Below, piece by piece: positions 1 through 12,200 of a DNA stretch of 64,000 bases. Numbering within the stretch: the first letter of the stretch is position 1; the number at the start of each line of letters is the position of its first letter. A model generated the notes under the pieces. The model was not told the DNA's origin, did no database searches, and saw only the letters and a program-made list of their open reading frames with translations. Location: NCBI GenBank assembly GCA_963556255.1, contig OY744614.1, forward strand, positions 39,633,157-39,697,156, written 5' to 3'. A program made the position numbers and the translations under genes. The DNA is from Allolobophora icterica. Lineage: Eukaryota > Annelida > Clitellata > Crassiclitellata > Lumbricidae.

Positions 1-847
1 TAAATACCGCGCGCACTTTACCGCGCCGTTAAAAACCGCGCGCACAAAACCGCGCCTTTAATTACCGCGTGTTGTTCATCATAGCGGCGATCATAACCGC
101 GCGAATCAAAGCCATAGTTAATGTCACTAAATAAAAGTTATAAAACTAATAATAATTTATTTTTTCATCATTAGCCTATAATAAATTTTTTAAATAATAT
201 TATAATAGAATATATAGCGCCATAGGCGTAATTTGAGGGGTACCCGTACCACCGACTTTTTGGACTGGGGTACCGTACCCCTACCTTTTAAACAATGCCC
301 ACGTGGGACTAATTTCTATAGGAGACTCTTTGGGCCCATAAAAAATTAATGAGAATACTAGCAGGGTAATATGTTCAAAATGCTCTTTATGCGGAAAGCG
401 AAAATGGAGAAGAAATTGGTACCGGTACCCCACGTTTTAGGCCAAAGTTAGCACCATATAGTTCCAAAAATATGGAATGACATTTTTCAAGGATTATTTA
501 AAAAAAACTCTCGTCTAAACTTACAATTAAAGTCTGTAAATACTAAATAAAATCATATAATATAAAACTAGTTATTATACAAATTACAGGTGTTTAGGCT
601 TAGTCAGTATTGCACAATGCTCATAATGTTCTAAAACGAAGAATGAAAAAGTTAATAACTAGACTTGTAAATTTAATTTAAATGCGATCCTACGAAGATA
701 ATCCAACAACGGACGATCCGCGTAATCAGCCATGATGGCTTTGCTTCACGCGGCTATGATCGTCGCAACAATGAACAACGCGCGGTAATTAACGGCGCGG
801 TTTTGCGCGCGCGGTTTTAACGGCGCGGTAAGGAGCGCGCGGATTTA
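1..847. mobile_element. Long-TIR foldback element, CpG-rich ends
   Basis: Arms of about 119 bp at 1-119 and 730-847 are inverted copies, both carrying spaced repeats of ACCGCGC separated by 13-15 bp. The interior is AT-rich and hosts a second nested element. No transposase ORF. The left end may extend past base 1. Confidence 0.75.
221..455. mobile_element. hAT-like MITE, CATAGGCGTA family (degenerate copy)
   Basis: Starts cataggcgtaattt and contains ggggtacccgtacc blocks shared with copies at 38460 and 43958. Nested inside the larger foldback element; target-site duplication unclear. Confidence 0.6.
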
Positions 848-868
848 ATGTAAACCGCTGCGCAGGCT

Positions 869-1303
869 AGGGGCCGTCCACATTATTACGTACGCACTGA
901 GGGGGGAGGGGGTAGGATTTTGGCGATTTTGCGTACGGGTGCGAACGGGGGGGAACAAAAGTGTACGTACGCAAAATAAATTTCTAATTATGACGTCCAC
1001 ATTAGCCTATTTATAACTCTGTATTGTCCTATAGTCGTCCGATGGCATTTTATTACATTATATAAAAGTGTGCAGTTATTCTGTGCTGTGAACGAGACAC
1101 CTATAATTTGTCTATATTGGCCCTCACTCATCCTTCAATCTGGCCTAATGTGCAGACTGTCGAGACACTCTGCAGCTGGTCTTCGGGGGGGGGGGTGCGT
1201 CAAGTGTACGTACGCGGGGGGGGGGTGTGGAAGAAAGTACGCTTGCGAACAGGGGGTCCAATTTCCCCGGATTTTTGCGTACGTAATATATGGATGGCCC
1301 TCT
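869..1303. mobile_element. MITE with GGGGCCGTCCA / TTACGTACGC ends
   Basis: Left end aggggccgtccac...ttacgtacgca, right end gcgtacgtaatat...ggatggccctct, an imperfect inverted pair. G-rich tracts lie inside both ends and there is no ORF of note. Confidence 0.6.
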
Positions 1304-1392
1304 ACCTAATTTCTTGTTACTCGAGCACTTGTTTTTAGGGATTGAGAAACACTGGTATTAACGTGACTTCCCTTGCCTACTGGGGCTTGGTG

Positions 1393-1646
1393 CATGGGCG
1401 TCCGCAGTAGGGGCAAAAATTTTTACGGGGAAAACTTTTTATTGGGGAGCAACAGGACATTTTTGCATAGAATACTACTCATGAACACAAAACATGTGAC
1501 AACTTTAAAAATAAATAATGGTCAAGGACTCTTTCGTATTGAAAATTGTGTTGGGAGTGTTGCAATAATCAGATTTAATTTTTTTCAAATATTTGCAAAA
1601 TCCAGGTGGGGCAAATGCCCTCTTTGCCCCCCTCCGGACGCCCATG
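1393..1646. mobile_element. hAT-like MITE, CATGGGCGTCC ends
   Basis: Ends catgggcgtccgc and ggacgcccatg are inverted. Flanks gcttggtg and gcttggca match at 6 of 8 bases, consistent with an aged 8-bp TSD. Confidence 0.6.
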
Positions 1647-2370
1647 GCTTGGCAAGATACTATTTCTGATTCCTACTCCAGTCCATTCGTATATTTTCTC
1701 GTACAAAATGCGATTGGGCGTGCATTTGAATGAGCTGAAGGCGTTTGATTTCGGTGGATTTGAGGTTAATGAAGAGAAATTCGGTCGTCCATAGTGGGGT
1801 CAAATACGGAAGTAGCAGTGATTCTTAACAGAAAATGATTGGCTATGGTACGAGAAGAGCAAAGAAGGAAAAATACACCTGAATAACAATGGATGAGAAT
1901 TTTAATGGATCAAACAAAACGCTAATTTTAAACATAAATCAGAGTGAAATCGTGAATTACATTGTTCTATAAAGATATTTAAGAATAAATTACATGAAAT
2001 TTACAAATATTCATGACAAGCTTTGCAAACAGCAGCAATTGAACTTCAAATATCAGGCTGTTACACTATAAGCGCAAGTGACAAAGGGTAAAACACAACG
2101 GGTATAATAATATTGCTACTGACCATGATCCCTTTAAGTTCCAGTAAGTTCCACACAGTAACTTCTGCAATCAACAACTATCCACTTCTACAACAACCTG
2201 CAACTTGCCAACTCTGGCAACCAGGAATGAACACCTGTTGAAGCGACACAACAAAAGGTACTTAACTTTACAAATGTAATCAGAAACTAAGCATATATAT
2301 TAAAAGCTGATAAAAGTCAAGAAAAACAGACTTTATGTGACCTTTTGTGACATGGACTGTGCATGGACAC
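1647..2370. other. Intergenic, nothing recognised
   Basis: AT-rich sequence without convincing coding signal or repeat structure. Confidence 0.6.
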
Positions 2371-2605
2371 CTCAAAGAGACACAAGATTTGCCTCTAGCC
2401 ACCTCAAAGAGACACATAAGCTTTACCCTTAGCCACCTCAAAGAGACATATCAGTTTTGCCATTAGCCACCTCAAAGAGACATCAGTTTTGCCCTTAGCC
2501 ATCTCGAAAAGACCCATCAGTTTTACCCTAAGCCACGTCGAAGAGACACAAGTTTTGCCCTTGGCCACCTCAAGGAGACACGTCAGTTTTGCCTTTAGCC
2601 AAGAG
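2371..2605. repeat. Tandem array, ~34-43 bp unit
   Basis: About six to seven copies of a unit like ccacctcaaagagacacat + cagttttgccctta, of varying length. Confidence 0.85.
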
Positions 2606-2709
2606 ATTTTATATTGCTATACAAACAGGCATTTTCAGTACATTCTGCTTTCAAGAAGAACAAATTGCAAACAAGGCGTGCACAGAAGCAGGAAACAGCC
2701 AAATTTACC

Positions 2710-2716
<7 letters not shown>

Positions 2717-2752
<36 letters not shown>

Positions 2753-2893
2753 TTGCATTGTAATACACCAAATGAGGTTCTAACATATACATATATATAC
2801 ATGTACATGTATATTATAACATTTACCAAATGAGGTTCCAATATATACATTTATATGCATGTACATGTATATTATAACATTATATGTACATAC

Positions 2894-2937
<44 letters not shown>

Positions 2938-2990
2938 ATTATAATATACCAGGCAGATACAGTGCAATACACCATATATGAGGTTCAAGG
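2717..2990. repeat. (AT)n microsatellites and ~63 bp diverged tandem copies
   Basis: Two (AT)n tracts, at about 2717-2752 and 2898-2930, separated by repeated caccaaatgaggttc... catgtacatgtatattataa units. Confidence 0.85.
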
Positions 2991-3199
2991 ACGAGACTGA
3001 CCAATCACAGGACAAATTGTTAAAGTCTAGGTGATGACAGGGTACATGACTAGACATGAATTCTTGTAATCTTGCTAAAACACCTGTGAATTACTTCATC
3101 AATGTTTTGAGAAGATTCCACTTAGGCTAATAAACTCTCTTCAGATGTTGTCAAAAGGCAATGTAGAAAAATAATCAGATACACATGCACACAGAGTGG

Positions 3200-3409
3200 C
3201 ATTGGCGGCGATCCCGGGGGTCGAGGGGGACAAGACCCCACCTTTAACAGTGGGGGACACACCATACATTCGACCTCCAAATTTTGAAGAAACACCAAAA
3301 AAAGGTCAGTAGTTTTTTTTGCACATGAGCACGAAAATATTTTGACCTCATTTTTGACCAGATCAGTTCAAAAGTGTCCCCCACCTGGCAAACAAGATCG
3401 CCGCCAGTG
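3200..3409. mobile_element. hAT-type MITE with perfect 8-bp TSD
   Basis: Ends CATTGGCGGCGATC and (inverted) CACTGGCGGCGATC. The flanking TSD cagagtgg is present exactly at 3192-3199 and 3410-3417. 210 bp, no ORF. Confidence 0.85.
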
Positions 3410-3417
3410 CAGAGTGG

Positions 3418-6136
3418 AATTGGATTCTGTGGAAAACGTGCAAAAAGAAATTTTGAGACAAATTCCAGCCTTCAACATCAAAACACTGAGAAGTCGTAAC
3501 GCCTGAATATACTGTGACCAAAACCGATGATCCATGACCTGAGACCACAGAATGCCGAGGGAATGAATAAATGGCTTGCACCCGGTGGCATATTTTACTG
3601 AATTAGATTCTGTGATTCTGCTTGTAACGTCCTCATAACATTTGGAGTCCATGTGCAAGCATTTAATTTCCATACAATAATATCCAACAAGATATCTGGA
3701 AAATCAGAAATTATGGTTTTCCAGTCACTGCATTGCACAGATCTGAAATAAAAACATGGAAAGGACATCTCTCAATGCTTATCATTGTTGTAGGCCTAAT
3801 GAAAAAGAACAATACAGGAAGATAATAAAAGAAAGCAGAATTCACTGAAGAATGGGAAAATAGAAGCTGCTGGTCTTTGGCGATTAGAAGACATCAGACA
3901 TCACAGCGTGAAGCGATGGTGATGTGTGACGATGATAATGATGATGATAACATGAATTTTCAACTTTGTTATTGTAAAATTACAAAGTACTGATTAATTA
4001 CTGACACAAGTTACACGTAACTACAAGGTGACTCCCGGAAACCAAAGAAAACAAGACATGATATACAAGCTCATATATATTATATCACCACGACTGTCAA
4101 AACTGGGTTAAAAAATAAATTAGAAAATTCATCATAAAAATTAGCTGACAAGAGAACATGGAGACAATACAAAAGAAATCCTAACATTTCATCAGTATCC
4201 TAGACACCACAACTGCATGCATTACAGCTAACCAAAACACTGCAAATTTCAACACAACACAATTTTCAAATTCAATAAAATGCCGTGTCCGTCACAAAAC
4301 TGCTTTCCTAAAGCTAGTAATCGACACAAAATTTTGTGTGCTAGTGATATATATGTAGCAACAAACTCTGAACAAGATGTCGTGAGAATATAATTAGTTA
4401 GGGCCAAATTAGGCCCTATAGTTCAAGCACACTGCTAATTTATCAACAATTTCACTTGCTTGGCAAGATGCCGGTTATTAAGCAAGCGTTAAACTATATA
4501 AATGTACACTGCAAAAAATATATGTGTATATTTACATATACATGTCTACTTGTTGATAGACAAAGGTGTACAAAAGCAGTTTATGACCTTTGTCTACGTG
4601 GTCATGAAATAGATGTAATAAAATCTGTGGGGAAATGAATAAACTCAAAACTGCTAATCCCAAAACCATAGATAGTGGAGTATTATTACAAGTGAGCTAT
4701 TGTATGTACAGGGAACTAACATAGACAAGCAGTCTTAGTCCAAGAACTCATATGACTTTGGCCGTAGCCTTGGTATGGGGCGTTGCACAAATTATATGAA
4801 TGGCACCTACACCTATGTATGTTTGTGTGTGGCCTCTATGCATGATACTCATGCTGTCAAACAGGGGAGGGGGGTAGTTCATTCACGTGCACAAAATGGT
4901 AGTGCATGTATGTGCACTTTTTTTGAAGATGGCATTTGTGCACTGGGAGTAATAGTCTTACACTGCCACAGTAATGGCACAAATATAAATTCATACACAA
5001 TGGGAAAAGGGGGGGGGTGGGAGAAAGATGCAATGCAACTACAACTTTGGGAGACAAAACGGATATAAATACGGTCCAGATTTCACTGTGGCCAATAAAC
5101 ATATTTAAAAAATTATTCTTTCAGTCTGTACTCATAGCTCCAGTATTAAAATGATCATTCTTATAAATTTTACAGACAGATTCACAAGTATGAGGGCTAC
5201 AGGAAATAAATTCTGACACATGTTTAAAAATTCGCAACTTACTTATTCTGTTAAAATTAAACCTGATTTCCACATATAGCACCCAATCACAAAACGACTA
5301 GACAGGTTTTGAAAGTAATACTTTGCAGGGTAAAGTCTGCACGCAACACATGATCCTCCAGGACACGTAAACATAAATGTACAGTTGTACACGTGTTTCT
5401 AAACCGACCGTATAGCATTGACCCTGCTCATTTTTCACTGAGTTTATTGGTTAGATTCTTCACCACCACCTCACAGTTGAATGGGTGCCAAGCCATTTAA
5501 GCTTCCGGCTTATAGATTGCTAGTTCGAGATTCAAATCTCTGAAACATAGCCACGATCGCTATGCAAACCATCAACCTCATGCCTGGAGGAATCTTGACG
5601 TACGTTTTGACCAATGTACTATAATTTGAGAATTCTAAAGTGAAAGAAAAACCCAAAATTTTTTAATAATATCCAAATCCAAATATTTGCTTTAACTTGT
5701 ATGCACATACAGAACAAAGGACAGATACGAACAAGTGTGGAGACAAGTTGTTTGTAAGAAACTGAATTATGTGAACAAGGTAAAAGAGACCTTTGCGATC
5801 TCTGGGGACAGCCGCTGTCCCAACATATAACTATCACCATCACAAACGAAACAAATCTCTAACAGAAAGCTAAGGTCTGTTCATTAAAAATACAAGCACT
5901 TTGGTTTAACAGAGAGATGTGGATGATCAGTCTCACGCTAATGAAAACATAAGCCAACAACTAAACTAAGAAGTGGACTCAGTGAGCGGAAAAGTACGAG
6001 GCAAAGCCTTCGAAACGAGTGATCTTGAAATTCAGTATCACTTCTGGATTAAATAAAGAAAGGCAGTGGAAGACAAAACATTCAGCAGTCTCTTCTCCAT
6101 CTGTCCAGCATCGTTTGCAGAATCTTAGCAGAGAAT
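3418..6136. other. Intergenic / MYO7A 3' flank
   Basis: No gene recognised. Probably includes the MYO7A 3'UTR just past 6137. Short microsatellites and one possible weak tRNA-like patch near 5500-5560. Confidence 0.5.
5443..5448 (-). terminator. MYO7A: Candidate MYO7A poly(A) signal
   Basis: AATAAA on the minus strand about 690 bases past the stop codon. A plausible 3'UTR end, but AATAAA occurs often in AT-rich DNA and no downstream element was confirmed. Confidence 0.25.
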
Positions 6137-6223
6137 TCAGTGTCGACGAAGCGTTTTCTGTTTGCTCATCGTTGTCAACATTAGGCTAATATATGAGGTC
6201 AAGAGGTCGTCCATCTTGTATCC
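6137..6223 (-). CDS. MYO7A: MYO7A exon 43 (C-terminus and stop)
   Basis: Residues 2153-2180: [19 protein letters not shown] then SKQKTLRRH and TGA at 6137-6139. Acceptor ttcaag. Confidence 0.94.
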   Translation of the reverse strand, partial: GYKMDDLLTSYISLMLTTMSKQKTLRRH

Positions 6224-9200
6224 CTTGAAACAACAATCAAATTGATGTAAAGTAACAGTGCAATGTCATGATGTCTACTCGGTAATGCTCGTGCAATGTT
6301 TGATTACTGATAATAATAATAATAATATTCGTTTATTAATTCAAACTGACAAGAATCTAACACATGAATCTAACACATGAAGCATATACAATTACAGCAT
6401 ACTTTAACTGGGTAAATAGACTAAACACAGTATTGTAACATATACCATCAGAAGAGAAGAGCAGTCGTCTCTTAAGCTACCCCGAGAGGCATCCATGGGT
6501 GTGAAGTATTAAGACAATTTTTCTTAGCCTCGGCAAATGAGGACAGATGGTTAGTCCTCTCCATCACTGTCTGATCATCCCCCACCAACAGTGTATGGTC
6601 AGTGTACTCATTATAGCTGAGTTGAATAGGGGGCACAAGTGGAACAGAAATCTTGAAACAAATTTCTGCCCTGGTGGGGTTTGAACCCCCGACCTCTCGG
6701 TTGACAGTCCAGCATACTAATCACTAGACTATCATGCACCCCTAAATGCATCATAAGGGAAACAAATGCCTCCTTACCAGATTTGTTTCACAGAGCAGCT
6801 TACTGCCATGGACTAAGTTTCCAATTGTCATGTGAAAGTACGTGTTTCCACTGCTCCAGTTTGATATCTTAGTAAACGGATAAACAGCAAGAATATCCTA
6901 CAAAACGGAAAAGACACGCTTGATCATATGGCAGGTGGCAGAAAGGCATCTACATTTAAATAAAAATTGACTGAGTCTATAACAAAGCAAAAAATCTCAT
7001 GATTATTGTTAAAACCACTAACTATATACAAGAAATGCATTAGTATAATAATCATTTCATTGTGATAGTTTAGTTCACTTACTTTAGTCTGTGGGTGAAT
7101 CAAATTGACTCCATATTTGTTTATAGCGATCAGCAACATCTCTGGAAAGTTTGGTTCCGTTGTTTGCTGCGAATAAGTATAAAACCAATTCTTCACGATT
7201 GCTAACGTGCGGGCCTAGTTAGAAGAAGAAGAGAAGAGCAGTCCCTTAAGCAAGCCCTAGGGAAGCCATGGGTATGAAGTGTTAGCGACTTCATTTTCTT
7301 AGCCTTATATGAGGGTGGGTGGCCCATCCTCTCCCTTGCAATCTCATCTTCCCACCGACAGTGTATGGTCAGTGTACTCATCATAGTTGAGTTGGTTAGG
7401 GGCAGAAGCGGAGCAGAAATCTCGAAAACAAATTCTTCCCTGGCAGGGATTCGAACCTCTGACCTCTCAAATGACAGTCCAGTATGCTAACCACTAGACT
7501 ATCACAACCCCTAAGTCTAGTTAAGGTTATAAATACGGTAATATTACCAGTACTTGCTTCTTCCTTCTAAAAATATATAAGCAATCCTGAATGGCAGTCA
7601 AATAAAACTTACCTCTAGGTTGTCAGATTCTGCAAAATTGTTACTTAACACATGCACACAGAATTATTGTGAATCTGAGAAAGATCTAAATTTGGTGTAG
7701 ATGTATTTCTAAAATGTCAGCAATTCTAAGCAATAAGCTCTAGCATTAAGGCAATAGTAACCTTGACTTCAAAGAAAGCAGATCCGAATGTTGGCCATTT
7801 ATACATCAACTTGAGAAAGTCGATCTTGGCATCTTTGTCAGATTTGCCAATGTCTCGATTGTGGTACACAGCAATTTGCTGAAATAAATAATAAAAATGA
7901 CATGCTAAAACTGTACAGAAACAATTCGTGTTGGAAGAATAATTTGTTTAATTAACTACGGCACTACATGTAGCCGAGAAAGTGCATATACGAGAGCTGT
8001 GAGCTGTGATAAATTCATGGTCATGCTTGGCTGAGTTCATGGCATGACTGAATGGAACAAGCGAATTGAAATGGTCCTGGATAGTGGAATTAGTAGAATG
8101 ACTTTAAAAGCAAAATCCTGTCTATTTAACACCTGTGTGTTACAATTTTACGTAGTACAGATGTGAACTTCTGCATGTGGAGATTCAGCTAGGAAAACTG
8201 TAAAATGCCTCTGATTTTTATGTATTTTGTTGTCAATAATAATGTTTAACATTTTCATAGTTTCAAAGGCTGTATTTTCAAAGGCTGTATGCTTAAAGGT
8301 TGTATATAATATTATGTAGCCTGGCATCCATGTTGGGAAAAGAAATAGAAGTTTAAACGAATGTCAGACTTTCATTCATGAAACTATGACAATGACACCA
8401 ATAAATAATACCACCTCAGCCACAAACCACTAAATGCACCAGAGAAGTCACTTTAACCTAACTAGGCATTTAAGAGCTATTTTAAAAAGGAATCCAGCTC
8501 TCTCTACGCTGCCAGATACCAAAGAGATGGTCGTGGGTCGGCCTGTCACAATATCACTCAGATGAACTCCCATTATTCTGTCTTCTGCTCACCTTTATCC
8601 ATTCTTCAGGAGGCTGGTGCCGTAACAGATCCGCCTGAATGAGTTCCTTGAGAATCATCTTGTTCTGCAGGGCCGTCTTGTCATCTCCGTATCGGACTCT
8701 ATAGATGTAGGCAGCCAACTGGGCAGCATCTTCCACCGTGCACTTGTGGTAACCTCTCAGTAGCTTTGGAAGTTCCTAATAAAGAAGCAGAAATGAAACT
8801 CAGAGGCAATCAGTACAGAAGAGCAAATATAGCTTGAATGATGGTTATCTGTTACATTGGAGAGAAAGCCAAGTTAACTCTAAAGAAGAACCTTCTCAAA
8901 TAAGTGTTCAGCTGAGTCAAGCCTTAGTAATGCACATATACTGCATCAAGCCTTAGTAGTGTACATGTACTGAATCAAGCCCTATTAATGCACATGCCTG
9001 AATCAAGCCTTAGTAATGCATGTGCAATGTTTGATTACTGATAAGCAGGAAAATAATTGTAATTGTACAGGTAAAACTGTTTAGAGCTGCTTCAGACGGT
9101 ACCAATCAGCTGCTCCTTATGCTAGTCTATTATCATTATTATTAATTAGTAACTTCAATTGCGCCGACATCCAATGCAAACCTGGTGATAATGGAAAATG

Positions 9201-12200
9201 ATGTCTGCATTTCTGTCTTTTCCAGGAACTGTATTTGTCCACAGCTTCTTCATGAAGAAAACCTGATACGTGAATTGTGGAGTCGTGCCGTCCTTTGCTG
9301 GCCGAGCTTTCTTAATCCAATCCGTCAAATGTCGTACAAAGTCAAAAAAGAAATCACCCTCGGGAACACTAATTACTAGAAAACAAACACACAACAAGTC
9401 ATGAGTTCGAAATTTGACCTTGTTTGAATCATCCACCCATTACTTTATTTCCTAACGTGTTGCCAAGAAAACTGCAACAAGAGCTTCTGAGCCTTTCTGT
9501 ACTTCCAGTCTGTACACAGTTGAAAACCAGCCTCTTTGATCATGGCTTAGTGTTATCAGGTTAATTGAACCAATAAGAGTTTCTGCTGAACAGGTGCTAT
9601 ATAAAAATGCACTTAATATTAAAATTATAATGATGACGATAATGAGTTCTCTACCCAAAGGCAGGTCCATTGGCTTTATGCCACCCGGGAATGAGATGAG
9701 TGAGGTGGTTTCCCGTTGCCTTCCTCAAGACAATTGTTGGTGAGCAACTTGTCCAAGGTCGCTACGCAGTGGCTTCAGGTAGATTCGAACTTGCAACCCT
9801 CCAGTTACAAGGCACATTTTTAAACTGCAATCTGTCATAGCTAGATATTTCTAAAATTTTAAAATTTAAATCCAGGCAGACATGAATGTCCAAGTGGTAG
9901 ACCTCCAGCCTTCCACAACTACAATCAGGAGTCAGATCTCGTTACACCATTTTACCCAGTTAATTAACTTTCAGTACAATTACCTGGAATTGATTTTGTT
10001 TTGACTGAGTGCCAGTGAATACGCTGGTTTCCATGACTTCATTTTTGGGCGCCATAGAAATCTAAAGATTACAACTGGATAGTACCATATGAAATTTAGT
10101 CAAGAATTACCTTTGTCAGAAATCTTAACAAAAAGGCTGAAACCCTCAGCGGATTTTAATTCGAGTCGGTTGGCAATGTTCTGGCAAAAGTCTTTTGCTC
10201 GAGTACTGGAATCCACTTCAAATGCTTCGTCCGTGTCGTCGGGAAAGTAAACCTTGTGGAAGATCTGAGTCGTTTTCTGCTGAATGGCTTCTACCTCCAC
10301 CTGGTGAGGAGGATATTTGCGACAACCATTCCTAAACCAGAAGCAAAGCTGTGAGATCTCAACTGTAATTCTTATTTGCAAATTTATATAGTACTCTAAC
10401 TGAAACTCCACCAAGTCACTCCAGACCTGACAACACGAAACCACAACTGAACATACTGGTTTTCAAACACTTACAGAAAGTAGGGAAAGATAAGTCACGA
10501 AGCTCATGTTGTAGGTTGGCTATATACTGATCTGTTCAAAGTGCACATGCAGAATCGGATTCATATTTACGTCACAGTTTCTACATTGCTAGTTTCAGTC
10601 ATGTTCAACTTTAATGGCTAAATAACCGATTTATGCTCCACACGGCATACATAAACAAACAAATTTAAACAGTTTTATATTTGATAAGATATCCACAATA
10701 CTGCAGAACCACTTCTCAACACGCATACAACTGTGATAATGCATTAAATGCTTGAATATCATTGCAAGATGGTCAATATTTGCTTTTAATTAATAACAAA
10801 ATCTCTTTCACTAATTATATCAAGAACCCAAAAATGTAATCTCATTGAAAAACAGATATAACCCAAAAATCAGTGAGCACTGCATTACAAATTCTGCATC
10901 CACATCATATCATATCATATCATATATCACTGCATTCAAGTTTTCATATAAAAACTCAACATAAAAAGTAAAACTTCATCCAAGCATGACAACAAATTCT
11001 GCTTTACCGAAGAGTTTTCTGAAGTCTGTTGAGGCAATCGATTGCAACAATATTGCGTGTTCGAGATCGAAGAAACAGTGTTGCCTCTTTCAGCAAATTT
11101 GTGCTCGGTGCAAAACATCCCGTCAGCAGCCACATTAACTCCCAGCCTCTCTCTTCGCTCAGTCTTACCATACAATAAAAACAAATCAACTTAATATTTG
11201 TTCAGCAAAACTGCTATCAATCCATGTCAGAGTATAATTCTTTGCAAATCATACAAGGGGAGGATGAATGGTAACACTCTTGCTCGAAGAACATAAGATC
11301 TTAACAGATGTTGTTCGATTACCATAAGCTCCCTTTAGGTAGACTCAGCCTTCCACTCCCAAAAGGGCAGCTGTAAAATGAGTGGGCGCCTAACAGGCTG
11401 CCAAGTTGGTGTGTTCAATAAGATCTTGATAACTGTACTGTCATATGTTTCAATGTTACTTACTGCAGTCTGTCAGTGAGCTTGTCAATAAACATGAATA
11501 TATATTATATGTGAAATTAGCCAAGTCATGCAAACCACTGATGAAACTGTTCAGAAGTAAGAAAATAGTCTTTAATCAAGGAAACTATTGCAGGTTCCTT
11601 TCTCAATTATTGATCTCTTGATTTGGCTGGAACATTTTCTCTTACAAATGATCAGTTCTGATGGTGCAGTGTATGCAGACATTAAGGTACAGACACTATA
11701 CAAGTCATTCAATTTCATTTTACGATTGGTATGTTTACATGACAAGTAAGAATTTTCTACTTTGCCATGCTGTTAACGATGAATTACAAGCCACTTGCTG
11801 CACTTCACGAGCTTCAGAAATGCAGCTCGTCTTAGTCAAACGCTGAAAAGTTACAAGACAATACAGGTACATGCTGGTGAAGACAATTCAAAAACAATTC
11901 TTACTTATTTCTGTTGTCTGTCAGCTGTTTTATTATCTGGCAATATAGTTCGTCTCTCAGAATTTCCTGTAAATGACAAAATCACCATAATAGACAACCA
12001 ATTTCTTAAATTATACACTCAAAAATCTTAAAAGTTTTCAGTAAGTTATCAGGAGACTTTCTCATCTCGAAAAACAATCGTAATTGTAAAAAAAACAATC
12101 GTAATTGTAGTCTCCAGACTTCTAAAGCACCACTCGAAAGCCAAGCACAGGGCACCAGCTTAATCACGAACGTCAGACAACACAGCATATTAAAGAAATG

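Noticed and set aside
6660..6744. tRNA gene-like sequences with A and B boxes (also at 7450, 25640, 37150, 49045, 56240)
   Set aside because: Heads of SINE repeats: each is followed by a shared unrelated body, and none forms a complete cloverleaf with intact acceptor stem by eye.
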